Source: Lentisphaerae bacterium GWF2_50_93 | GTDB taxonomy: Bacteria > Verrucomicrobiota > Lentisphaeria > Victivallales > GWF2-50-93 | Assembly (NCBI GenBank): GCA_001804815.1 | Contig: MHBI01000111.1 | Location: 1-62,242 of the forward strand | Direction of reading: 5' to 3' | DNA length: 62,242 nt | Shown: piece after piece, positions 1-7,915 of the stretch | How positions within the stretch are numbered: position 1 is the first letter of the stretch | Layout of the letters: each line of letters starts with the position of its first letter | Made by a program: the position numbers and the translations under genes | The notes under the pieces: generated by a model | Told to the model about the DNA's origin: nothing | The model's input: the letters and a program-made list of their open reading frames with translations, nothing else | Databases searched by the model: none

Positions 1-1346
1 TTCCCATAGGGTTCCGGCACGCCATTCTTAAGCGCCTCATCAGAAGCCTCGGCCCAGCCCGCAGGAACCTTGCTTACAAACTCGGGATACCCGGCCTTTA
101 CCAGAAGCTTCGGCTGGACAAAGCGCCCCAGCCCGTTCTCGATATATACTTTCGCCTGAATCAGCTTTGCCTCGTTGCCACTCCGGAACATCATCCATTT
201 CCAAGCTGCATCGCGAACTGGAATATTCTTGTCGAATCCTGCATAGATTCCTGTCATTTCCGCGTTGAACTCGCTTCCTCTAAGTCCGGTCGGCCCCTTG
301 GGTACTGGTCCGAATCCAACTGTATTTGGATCTATCTGCTGGAAGGATTTCCTGTCGACATATGAGAAATACATCCCGTAGCGGATGGAAGCGTTCTGTT
401 CGCCAAGATTGACCACGCCTTCAAATTTACCGAACTGGTTCTCGAACGGCTCAAGAAAAAGCCTGGCGACATAGTAATACGCCTCCACGGCTTCGGGAGA
501 ATTAAAGACGCATCTCCAGCTACCCTGCTTATCCTGCTCAACCGCCCTGGCTCCGCACGAGTAGAAAAAACCGAGCGTCGACCAGGCGGTCTCCCCAATC
601 GATATGTTGACCCCAAAGATATTCTTCTTGGGATTATGCATCTTGCGCGCCCAATCAAGAAATTCCTCCATCGTCGCCGGGACGCGTTCCGGAAGGCCGG
701 CCTCCGCGAAAAGGTCTTTGCGGTAGAATAGTGCTATCACCAGGGGACTCTGCGGCAAACTCCATACATGGGAATGCTTTTCCGCCGGCGCACCCTTCCA
801 TTCCTTCACGTAAGGACACTTCTCTCCATACGGGCACTCACGCCGGATGACCTCCCAGCACTGGGCCGGAATACGCTCCTCGAACTTCTCGGTATAACTA
901 GTCCCCTTGCGCAAGGCGGCAATGTACTGATTTGTCGTCATGATATGCCCGTCGTGTACATCCGCCCCGGATTCCTTCTCGAGATACTTGTCCAGCGGAT
1001 ATAGGAATTTCTGGCTGATGTAGGTGTTCGACTGCCGGAAGTTCACATATAGGACCGCCGGCGATATGTCTCCGGCGATCTGCATGAGAGGAACGGTGTC
1101 CATGCTGCGGCCAGGAATGTCAAGCCCGGTCGCAGGAACAGGATTTATGTTCGGATACAGCTTCCTGAACGCTTGCACGATTTTGATGCTCGATTCGCCG
1201 TCGATACCCCAGACATTGCTGTCCGGAACACCCCATGCCTTGAGTTCGATGGTGGCGGTACGCCCTTCCGATTCTTCCGAATGAAGACAGAAGGCGGAGA
1301 CTAATATCACCGCACATAAAATGGATTTGAATGCCATCCTTATCAT
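1..1346 (-). CDS. Sugar ABC transporter substrate-binding protein, 3' end beyond window
   Basis: Extracellular family 1 solute-binding protein that would capture a sugar outside the cytoplasmic membrane for an ABC importer. The frame was read from the ATG at 1346, preceded by AAAGGA about five bases upstream, and stays open to the left window edge (about 448 codons seen). Residues 1-24 form a signal peptide. The mature part has the usual family-1 look: an early AFRKLYPNI stretch, aromatic-rich hinge regions, and LFYRKDLFAEAGLPERVPATM, a typical bacterial sugar-binding signature. No permease or ATPase is in the window; they would lie further left. A LacI-type operator/promoter pointing at this gene lies about 650 bases upstream, with an M42 peptidase relic in between. 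The family call is firm; the sugar is unknown. Confidence 0.85.
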   Translation of the reverse strand, partial: MIRMAFKSILCAVILVSAFCLHSEESEGRTATIELKAWGVPDSNVWGIDGESSIKIVQAFRKLYPNINPVPATGLDIPGRSMDTVPLMQIAGDISPAVLYVNFRQSNTYISQKFLYPLDKYLEKESGADVHDGHIMTTNQYIAALRKGTSYTEKFEERIPAQCWEVIRRECPYGEKCPYVKEWKGAPAEKHSHVWSLPQSPLVIALFYRKDLFAEAGLPERVPATMEEFLDWARKMHNPKKNIFGVNISIGETAWSTLGFFYSCGARAVEQDKQGSWRCVFNSPEAVEAYYYVARLFLEPFENQFGKFEGVVNLGEQNASIRYGMYFSYVDRKSFQQIDPNTVGFGPVPKGPTGLRGSEFNAEMTGIYAGFDKNIPVRDAAWKWMMFRSGNEAKLIQAKVYIENGLGRFVQPKLLVKAGYPEFVSKVPAGWAEASDEALKNGVPEPYG

Positions 1347-1376
1347 AAAATCCTTTCTCTGATTAATTTCCATATC

Positions 1377-1797
1377 TCACGCCCTGTAAAACTTATCCTT
1401 GCCTGACATGCTCAATATAGTTTCAATTAGCACTGCGGCGTCCGTACGGCTCACGGAGAGATAGTGAGACGTAATTTGATACGGGATATTCTCCTTTTTT
1501 GCAACCATCATCATCCTGTCGACAAAAAGCCGGGTGTTGTTCGGGTTCTTGAAAATGCCCGGACCCATACCGAGCTTCGCTTCGCCGCCATCCGGCTGTT
1601 TAGCTTCAGGAGTGTCGTTCGCGCCCCACACATCTATGACGAAACCGACATCTGGCCTGATCGACTCCGCCGCTACTTTTGCACCCCTTAAACCCGATTC
1701 CTCCTGAGCGACTGCGACACCGTATACGGCGACTTTCGGCTTCCTGCGGGACAGAACAGCAGCTTCTCTAGGAATATCCTGGAATTGCAGGCTTTAA
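1377..1797 (-). pseudogene. M42 (glutamyl aminopeptidase / cellulase M) family remnant
   Basis: Reading the minus strand from about 1795 gives a fragment without its own start (a TAA lies just upstream). It contains VAVYGVAVAQEESGLRGAK and later VIDVWGANDTPEAK, then GEAKLGMGPGIF. These match the core of M42 metallo-aminopeptidases, including the catalytic/metal EE pair, the metal Asp and the KLGxGP turn. The N-terminal half with the first metal His and Asp is absent. The C-terminal part runs ITSHYLSVSRTDAAVLIETIL without a recognisable RYxHSP metal motif, which suggests an internal deletion as well. About 130 codons remain of a family that is usually about 340-360 residues. It ends 30 bases before the start of the binding-protein gene. 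Confidence 0.7.
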
Positions 1798-1994
1798 AAT
1801 ATTGACTGTTTTTCATTCGAATAAATTTCTCATTTATATTGCAATTATTAATATTCATCACACTGATAGATATTAATCCTAAGAATATAAAACACAAGAG
1901 ATTTCCTGATAATTTCTCTTTAATTCCCAGAGTTATTGTGAATTATCGAAAATCAATGCCTCTTCAATAATCCTATCGCAATTCACTCTTTTTA

Positions 1995-2008
1995 AACAAA
2001 CGTTTGTT
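1995..2008. promoter_or_regulatory. LacI-family operator AACAAACGTTTGTT
   Basis: Perfect 14-bp palindrome with central CG, typical of LacI-family operators. It shares its core with the sites at 16693, 22790 and 23608. It lies just downstream of the minus-strand promoter at 2020-2047, where bound repressor would block initiation or clearance toward the binding-protein gene. The likely regulator is the LacI protein at 23637, whose own promoter carries the same core (inference). Confidence 0.75.
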
Positions 2009-2019
2009 GCATTTATGAT

Positions 2020-2047
2020 AAGCTATAGACTTTCGCATGCTTGTCAA
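2020..2047 (-). promoter_or_regulatory. Sigma70-type promoter toward the binding-protein gene
   Basis: On the minus strand, TTGACA (2047-2042) is followed after 16 bases by TAGCTT (2025-2020), a weak -10. The arrangement aligns base for base with the better promoter at 16717-16744, including a shared GAAAGT in the spacer and an operator just downstream. That alignment is the main support. Confidence 0.5.
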
Positions 2048-2175
2048 GTGTTAAAAAAAAATATTTAAACCCTCACGCACCGTACCCATGACAAATTAGA
2101 ATTTGAACAATGGGGCTTATTCCGACATCAAGCGTTTTCTGTACTTTTCAATCATCGCAATCCTTTGGCATGAGG

Positions 2176-2516
2176 TTATTCCCTATCTTTTAAAAACGCT
2201 ACCAGCGCCTTGTCCATCGTCTTTTTATCAAGATCTGGATGCGCAGTTCCCTCTAGTGTCATGTATCGCAAATAGGCCGAAATAAAACGTGGGGGATTTT
2301 GGATGTTCAGCCTGTACGACTCCGCTAAGGCGATGCTGAAGCATCGTTGTGCGGAGGCGGACGGGCTGAACGCCGAAAGACCCACGCCGTAATACGGTTA
2401 TGCCTCTTTTTGCGCGGCCTACACCGCAGCCACAACTCAGGAAGTGCCTCAACCAACAACTCATGTACCATAATATCATATTTTACCCCAGGCTCTCGCC
2501 GCTTCTTTGAAAACAA
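2176..2516 (-). other. Possible decayed coding remnant
   Basis: Between the operator region at 2000 and the pseudopilin gene ending at 2537 there is no intact gene. Two overlapping minus-strand frames look weakly protein-like. One (about 2516-2325) contains KKRREPGVKYDIMVHELLV; the other (about 2330-2176) contains RFISAYLRYMTLEG and ends KALVAFLKDRE. Together they could be one frameshifted gene, but no family is recognised. They may also be chance frames. Confidence 0.2.
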
Positions 2517-2536
2517 GTGCTAATATGCATTCTTGC

Positions 2537-3241
2537 CTATTGCCCGATCATGAGCCATACTCCAACTGTTTTGTTGACTCCGCCTATATTCTTGATGGAA
2601 ATATTTTCGAGATACTTCATATCATTCACATGTCCGTCAAGATACAGGATATTTCCTCCCTTGAAATGTCTAAGCGTCACTGCAACGCTTGATGAATCAT
2701 AGTGGATATTATAGCCACCGTCACCAACCCATCCAGATTCAATCAGGAGACCGGTCATGTCAGGCTTCTTCCAGTAGCTCAACACCCGGAAAGCTGTATT
2801 ATATGTGTTAGACATCCTGTCGTTCATCGTATAGCTTAAAACGCCGGCGATGCTCGATCCTGAATTCTTCTCTTCTGAAGCCGGACATTTATACATGTTT
2901 ATCGCTCCCGACTTGGATACTGGAAGGGTTCCGCCAAGACAATCTGTAAAAAAAACAGTCGCACATGAAGAATAGGTGCCGACCGGCGCCCAGCCACCGC
3001 TTGCATTCGGCAGATATCCGTTATAATCAGCGGCATAGTTGAAAAATCCCAGTCCTATTTGCTTGAGATTACTTTTGCAGAGTGCGGACTTAGCGCTGTC
3101 CCTGGCATTCTTCAGCGCCGGCAGCAGCATCGCCGCGAGAATTGCTATGATCGCAATCACCACGAGCAGCTCAATCAGTGTGAAGGCCATGGCTTTTACT
3201 CGGTTTCGCGCGAGCATTGCCAATTCATACATCCTTTTCAT
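2537..3241 (-). CDS. Pseudopilin-like protein with H-X9-DG C-terminus
   Basis: Prepilin-type protein of the DUF1559 group, 234 residues. The start at 3241 is chosen because AAGGAG sits eight bases upstream; an upstream in-frame start lacks such a site. Residues about 17-32 are the class III signal FTLIELLVVIAIIAIL with the Glu at +5 required for prepilin peptidase. It is followed by AAMLLPALKNARDSA and a Cys-containing helix (LCKSNLKQIGLG). The C-terminus has HFKGGNILYLDGH, the H-X9-DG motif. Members are predicted inner-membrane-anchored, periplasm-facing fibre or secretion subunits. It is the last gene of the minus-strand cluster headed by the GntR gene, separated from the DUF4838 gene by 157 bases with a strong stem-loop. 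Confidence 0.88.
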   Translation of the reverse strand: MKRMYELAMLARNRVKAMAFTLIELLVVIAIIAILAAMLLPALKNARDSAKSALCKSNLKQIGLGFFNYAADYNGYLPNASGGWAPVGTYSSCATVFFTDCLGGTLPVSKSGAINMYKCPASEEKNSGSSIAGVLSYTMNDRMSNTYNTAFRVLSYWKKPDMTGLLIESGWVGDGGYNIHYDSSSVAVTLRHFKGGNILYLDGHVNDMKYLENISIKNIGGVNKTVGVWLMIGQ

Positions 3242-3338
3242 AAATTCCACTCCTTGCTTTCCTAATTCTCCATCATCTGACATGAACTCCACTGAATCAA
3301 GTTCGAATTCAGGCGACCCTGCAAGTAGCGACAGACAT

Positions 3339-3376
3339 CCCGGATAACTGCGGAGGAATACCCCGAGTTATCCGGG
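3339..3376. other. Perfect 11-bp stem-loop between DUF4838 and pseudopilin genes
   Basis: CCCGGATAACT (3339-3349) is perfectly complemented by AGTTATCCGGG (3366-3376) with a 16-base loop that can add a CGG/CCG pair set. It lies 22 bases past the stop of the DUF4838 gene in the direction of transcription. There is no U-run on either side, so it is more likely an attenuating or mRNA-stabilising hairpin or a dispersed repeat than a simple intrinsic terminator. Confidence 0.55.
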
Positions 3377-3398
3377 CATAAAACATCTGCTGAACCGC

Positions 3399-5627
3399 CT
3401 ATTTTCTGCGCACCGCGAAAACACGATCTATGTAAAATGCCTTTATCGCATCAGAATTGGGTGGAGCAGCCCAGAAAGCCTTGCCGGCATCATAGACATA
3501 CGGGGACTTTGACAGCTTGAAGGTATGGTATTCCCCGTCCTCCACTTCGCCAACCTTCACCTTCATCGTATCGGCAAACGGAGGATATACTCCAAGGTTG
3601 AACGCCGTGGCATCTGCCGCTCCATTGCCTTTGTCAATTCTTCCAACTGCATAGAGATCCCATTGCCCGTCGCCTTCCGGGATTATATTCTGGAGACTCG
3701 CCTGTATACCCCAGGTCGCCGAGTTCCCTTTCATCATTGCTGCCCCGCCATCCGATGCCTTTGAATCTGGAACAATATTGGCGCCACAGAGCTTGAAGCT
3801 TATATCCTGCACCTCGACCCATTCGTTGCGGGCCAGGCCTTCACACTCCCTGGGTGGTGCGGCAATCTTCCTTTCCACCTTCAGCGCCTCCAGCATGACT
3901 GCAAGACTTCCACTGCTTTCTCCGACAGAAGTCAGCTTGGCTATATCCGCATACTGTGCGAACCTCGCATATCTTCCCTTATCCTCAGGCCACGTAAGTT
4001 TAGCGTCCTCAGCCTGTTTTCTGAGATTTGCCTGGTTCAAGAGCATAATGTAGTCAACGGGTATCCTGGCAATCTGCACATGTTTCAAATACTCAGGCTT
4101 TCCCACACAGGCCTTTTCAGCTTCTTGAAAGAGCGCATCCGCCTCAATCAGCATCTTGGCGTTGAGGTAAGGTTCCGTAGGAGCTGTTTTACATGCGAGC
4201 TTGCTATGGTTATCTTCCATTGATTTATGGAGGATCTCGATATATTTCATCACCATTGGCGCCCCTGGGCCATAATATCCATCTGCAAATTCCCTGATAA
4301 GATCATCGGCTTTAAGCGCAGGATTCCACATCAGCCTGGCAAGCACCCATGCTCTCAACGCCGCAAATTCTCCGCCTAAAGAGTGATAAGCACCCTGGCA
4401 GAACACCTGGTCCACCTGGGGACGCGCCGCCAGCAGCTTGATATCCTCGCACATCGCATACAGATTGGGATGAGGCTGGACGTAGTGTCCGAAATTTGTG
4501 ATATAGGTCCAGACCCGTACATGATCAGTAATCTTGCACCAGCCATCTAATTCCTCGACAATGTTCTTGTTGGCTGGAGCGCTGAAGGGCAAGCTGAAAT
4601 CCGATTCAATGGGCGCAAAGCAAACGCCCATGTTTGGCGGAAATTTCACATTGCTGCATGGCTTTCTGCTCCAGAGGTAGGCTTCCCCGGTAAAAACGAC
4701 ATCCGGATAATCCTTTGCCAACTTCTCAGCAATTTCACGGGTGAAATCCATGAGGGCTGCGCCTGATGAGCCGCCGGCCTTGTTGAATTCACCATCCGCG
4801 CCGCCGTTGTAAAACGACCCTATATCCATGTGGGCTATTCCAAAGATGCAGGCCCTTTTCGGCTTTGTGCTTAGAATGTCATCTACTGACAATGTTGCGA
4901 TCTTCCTCGCCTGTTCATTCATGAACTGAAGTTGTCCACCACCAAAATATTCAGGATGTTTTTTCTGGTATACCTTCGGATTGACGAGTGATAAAACATC
5001 CGTTCCATAATTGCACATTCCCCATCCATGCTTTGCCAGCAGGGTAGATTTTGTAGAGCGGTGCCCTAATTGACCGTTCAACATATTCCTTGCACAGAAG
5101 TCCGCATCCTCTCCCTCCTTGTTGAAAACCTCGCGGTACTTGAATCTCGGAATCTCCAAGTCGTTTATGTCAGGAAGAGAAATATCTTTCCTGGAAGGAA
5201 TCATGGAACAGTCCCATGAATACCAGCGGCATCCGAGATATTTCCCAAGAAAGGCATACGCCCCGTAGAGAGTCCCTCTCGGCCCTGCTCCGGTGATAAT
5301 CAAGTTTCCATCGACAGTCTTTATGACAAAACCGTCATCGCCAAGCTGGGGCAAGGAAGCAGCCACCCCTTTTGATTCCGCAAATGCCTTCCCGACAACG
5401 ATGGATTTCGAAGCCTGGAGCTCGTTAACTATTTTAAACCTGACGCCTGTTATCTGCTGCAGAAATTCAGAAAGCTCCAGTGCGGCATTCTTCTCCGCCG
5501 GCTCGGCCTTGCCATCAACTGCGATCACATAATCTGTCTTGCCATCTTTTACCAGGTCAACCCCAGCCATTGCGGTTCCTCCAAAAAACACACAGCACAT
5601 CATGTTCAAAATTATTTTTTTCATCAT
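3399..5627 (-). CDS. Secreted DUF4838 glycosidase-like protein
   Basis: 742 residues with a signal peptide (residues 1-21, ending AMA-G). Residues about 25-135 form an N-terminal alpha/beta domain like that of alpha-glucuronidases and GH20 enzymes: AALELSEFLQQITG, then GPRGTLYGAYAFLGKYLGCRWYS. The following DUF4838 region has features such as HPEYFGGG and VRVWTYITNFGHYVQPHPN. About 130 C-terminal residues look like a beta-sandwich. DUF4838 proteins occur widely in glycan-degrading Lentisphaerota and Planctomycetota; the substrate is usually unassigned. AAGGA precedes the double ATG. A paralogue lies at 30603. Fold call firm, activity inferred. Confidence 0.8.
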   Translation of the reverse strand: MMKKIILNMMCCVFFGGTAMAGVDLVKDGKTDYVIAVDGKAEPAEKNAALELSEFLQQITGVRFKIVNELQASKSIVVGKAFAESKGVAASLPQLGDDGFVIKTVDGNLIITGAGPRGTLYGAYAFLGKYLGCRWYSWDCSMIPSRKDISLPDINDLEIPRFKYREVFNKEGEDADFCARNMLNGQLGHRSTKSTLLAKHGWGMCNYGTDVLSLVNPKVYQKKHPEYFGGGQLQFMNEQARKIATLSVDDILSTKPKRACIFGIAHMDIGSFYNGGADGEFNKAGGSSGAALMDFTREIAEKLAKDYPDVVFTGEAYLWSRKPCSNVKFPPNMGVCFAPIESDFSLPFSAPANKNIVEELDGWCKITDHVRVWTYITNFGHYVQPHPNLYAMCEDIKLLAARPQVDQVFCQGAYHSLGGEFAALRAWVLARLMWNPALKADDLIREFADGYYGPGAPMVMKYIEILHKSMEDNHSKLACKTAPTEPYLNAKMLIEADALFQEAEKACVGKPEYLKHVQIARIPVDYIMLLNQANLRKQAEDAKLTWPEDKGRYARFAQYADIAKLTSVGESSGSLAVMLEALKVERKIAAPPRECEGLARNEWVEVQDISFKLCGANIVPDSKASDGGAAMMKGNSATWGIQASLQNIIPEGDGQWDLYAVGRIDKGNGAADATAFNLGVYPPFADTMKVKVGEVEDGEYHTFKLSKSPYVYDAGKAFWAAPPNSDAIKAFYIDRVFAVRRK

Positions 5628-5659
5628 AAATCCTTATTATTTTCGTTCATGCCTGCCTT

Positions 5660-5688
5660 CGTCGCCCCCCCGGGGGCAAGGGGCGACG
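5660..5688. other. GC-rich hairpin upstream of the DUF4838 gene
   Basis: CGTCGCCCC (5660-5668) pairs perfectly with GGGGCGACG (5680-5688) across an 11-base loop. It lies between the stop of the carbohydrate-binding gene (5717) and the DUF4838 start (5627). With no U-tract it is probably an intercistronic processing or attenuation structure. Confidence 0.45.
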
Positions 5689-5716
5689 GAACGGGCAAAA
5701 CATTTCCAGTTCCAGA

Positions 5717-6325
5717 CTATTTCTCGATTTTATACACTTTCAGATCGTCAAACCAGACCTTGCCGGTTGATTCCTTATTGAAATCATTGCGAAGATAGAT
5801 CATGAACGCCTTGCTGCTGGCATTGATCTGATCAGCCGGAACAACCGCTTCAAACTTCTCCCAGTCATGCGTTCCACCGGTCGCAATCAGAGCCGGGGAC
5901 TGCCCTGCATCCATGACCATCCGAGGAAGCTCCCCGCTAAGCCATCCGCCTAGCCATTTAGTATCCTTCTCGCCGGGACCGCCAAGACATACGCCAGTCA
6001 TGCCGACACTGTTCTTAGGACATCCTTCGGTCTTGATCCAGACTTCAATCCTGTAGGCATTACCCGGAGTCACACCAAATATGGCTCCCTTGTGTGGTGC
6101 CATATACGCATGCCCTTTTTCAATCAATAGAGACTTTGCGCCTGAGTGCTTCTGATCTTCAACTACCTTTACAGTTCCCTTTGCACCTTCCCACGGCCCC
6201 ATTCCATCCTCAAAACCCCCATTAGTTACAGCCACTTCAGTTTCACTTGCCAGCAGAATCAGACTCCAACCTGCCGCCACCAGCAGGCAAAACATGGCTC
6301 CTAGCTTTTGTGTTTTCTTCTTCAT
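5717..6325 (-). CDS. Small secreted carbohydrate-binding (CBM4/9-like) protein
   Basis: 202 residues with a signal peptide (about 1-27) and essentially one jelly-roll domain. The CBM4/9 pattern is clear: VTNGGFEDGMGPWEG near the mature N-terminus, then KVVEDQKHSGAKSLLI, YRIEVWIKTEG, HDWEKFEAVV, and a closing KVWFDDLKVYKI strand. It has no catalytic domain, so it probably binds glycan at the cell surface or in the periplasm. AGGGAAGG lies directly upstream of the ATG. It sits between a pseudopilin and the DUF4838 gene in the same operon. Confidence 0.72.
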   Translation of the reverse strand: MKKKTQKLGAMFCLLVAAGWSLILLASETEVAVTNGGFEDGMGPWEGAKGTVKVVEDQKHSGAKSLLIEKGHAYMAPHKGAIFGVTPGNAYRIEVWIKTEGCPKNSVGMTGVCLGGPGEKDTKWLGGWLSGELPRMVMDAGQSPALIATGGTHDWEKFEAVVPADQINASSKAFMIYLRNDFNKESTGKVWFDDLKVYKIEK

Positions 6326-6419
6326 GTACCTTCCCTTTCATTTAGTTTGTTATTTCAACTGAAAAACTTCGGAATTCCCAGAATTCAGAAGCTGCCATTA
6401 AAAATAATTAGCAAAGCTC

Positions 6420-7109
6420 TCACCACCGATGATATTGTCTCCCCAGGTATGCGCTATACATGTCATTTCCATTAAGTGAATCGGCATGGCCATCAATGTA
6501 AAGATGGTTGCATGTCTTCAAATGGTATGATGGTTGCGGAACCGCAGTCATTCCATACACCCCCCATGTAAAACTCCAGTTCGAGAAATCAAGTGCAGTA
6601 TAGTAGTCCACAAGCATCACTCTGCTGGACGGCGCCGGACATCGTCTCTTGGATACTGGGAGAAACTCCCACGCCACGTTACACTTCCCATAGCCACGGT
6701 TGTATCCATAATTGGTAATCCTGACCGAATTCCTGGTCAAATATTGCGATGGTTCTGTACGTGCCGGACAAATGAACAGTTCAGAGTAGCGGTGAAGGGT
6801 CCAGTCATCCAAATAGTTTCTGCCTCCCGGCATAAACTCATTGAAGGCCATATACCAGGTTCTGCCAGTCTGGAGGAATAGAGGTGGCATCAGATTCTCA
6901 TACGCTATGGGCATGACATCTGCATAGGCATCCGAATAATCGTTTGCGGCAAACCATAATTGTTTCTGATTGTTGAGACAGGCCGCTCTTTTTGCCATAT
7001 CCTTGGCATTCTTTAACGCTGGGAGTAGAAGAGCTGCAAGAATTGCGATGATCGCAATTACTACCAGCAGTTCGATTAAAGTAAATGATTTCATCCTGTT
7101 TTTTTTCAT
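6420..7109 (-). CDS. Pseudopilin-like protein with H-X9-DG C-terminus
   Basis: 229 residues starting MKKNRMK, with GGGTGGGA upstream. The prepilin signal FTLIELLVVIAIIAIL begins at about residue 8, followed by AALLLPALKNAKDMA and CLNNQKQLWFA. The C-terminal motif HLKTCNHLYIDGH fits H-X9-DG exactly. The middle has two Cys and many aromatic residues, as usual in this group. The DNA of its signal region (7041-7059) is a perfect odd palindrome. It lies 40 bases downstream of a second pseudopilin gene, so the cluster carries a tandem pair. Confidence 0.88.
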   Translation of the reverse strand: MKKNRMKSFTLIELLVVIAIIAILAALLLPALKNAKDMAKRAACLNNQKQLWFAANDYSDAYADVMPIAYENLMPPLFLQTGRTWYMAFNEFMPGGRNYLDDWTLHRYSELFICPARTEPSQYLTRNSVRITNYGYNRGYGKCNVAWEFLPVSKRRCPAPSSRVMLVDYYTALDFSNWSFTWGVYGMTAVPQPSYHLKTCNHLYIDGHADSLNGNDMYSAYLGRQYHRW

Positions 7110-7149
7110 AAATCCCACCCGCCCGCTAATTTATGGAATCTTGTCTTTT

Positions 7150-7887
7150 TCATTGCGCCCAGCAAAGATTCAGATAATTTGCTTTGAAATCAAAATATGA
7201 TATCCACTGTGCATGTCCATCAATGAACAGGACATTCGCCCCTTTTGAATGACGGGTGTTCAGACCGTTGCTTACCCAAATACTATGCTTGTCAATGAAT
7301 GCATCATCCCAGACCGAGCTAGCTTCAACAAGAACTCCCCATCTCTCGGGATTTCTCACATCAATCCGCGAAGCCTTGCACCATGTTTCCCAGTATTCCG
7401 CAGTCTGATAGTTCCTGCGGTAGCTTAAAAGTTCATCGAATTGGTTGACCGTCCATGTTGTCGGCCCCATCGGACAGTGGTAGAGTAAACCGGCGTTCGA
7501 CTTTGCGATGGTCGACTTGTTGGTAACCTGGGTTCCATTCCACGCGGCTTTACCGTTCAGATAATCGTTGAAGAAATTAGCCTGTCCCCATGTCGTGAAC
7601 GGCTGCCATGAACGCGTACCAAGAGGCATATAGAAGTTGAAATCGGCGGCATAAGTCAAAAAAGCCAGACCAAGCTGCTTCTGGTTGTTCATGCAGATCG
7701 CGGCCTGTGCCTTGTCCTTGGCGTTCTTCAACGCCGGCAAAAGCATTGCCGCAAGAATTGCGATGATCGCTATTACTACCAGCAGTTCGATAAGCGTGAA
7801 TACTTTTCGAGCTGCAAGGCGGCGCAAAAAGCAAGGCGCAAAACTCCGCCGATCCTGGAATAAGACTGGACTTTTGTTGCTTGTCAT
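7150..7887 (-). CDS. Pseudopilin-like protein with H-X9-DG C-terminus
   Basis: 245 residues from the ATG at 7887, chosen because GGAG lies seven bases upstream; an ATG two codons earlier is possible, and the open frame extends further into the upstream gene. The leader is longer than usual (about 31 residues, basic) before FTLIELLVVIAIIAIL. Then come AAMLLPALKNAKDKA and a closing HSKGANVLFIDGH motif. It begins 28 bases after the stop of the GH42-like gene and is probably translated with it. Confidence 0.85.
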   Translation of the reverse strand: MTSNKSPVLFQDRRSFAPCFLRRLAARKVFTLIELLVVIAIIAILAAMLLPALKNAKDKAQAAICMNNQKQLGLAFLTYAADFNFYMPLGTRSWQPFTTWGQANFFNDYLNGKAAWNGTQVTNKSTIAKSNAGLLYHCPMGPTTWTVNQFDELLSYRRNYQTAEYWETWCKASRIDVRNPERWGVLVEASSVWDDAFIDKHSIWVSNGLNTRHSKGANVLFIDGHAQWISYFDFKANYLNLCWAQ

Positions 7888-7915
7888 ATTCATTCTCCAT
7901 GCCTTCAGAGTCTTT

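Noticed and set aside
1688..1897. 69-codon minus-strand frame beginning MCFIFLGLIS
   Set aside because: AT-rich and in a different frame from the M42 relic it overlaps; appears to be chance.
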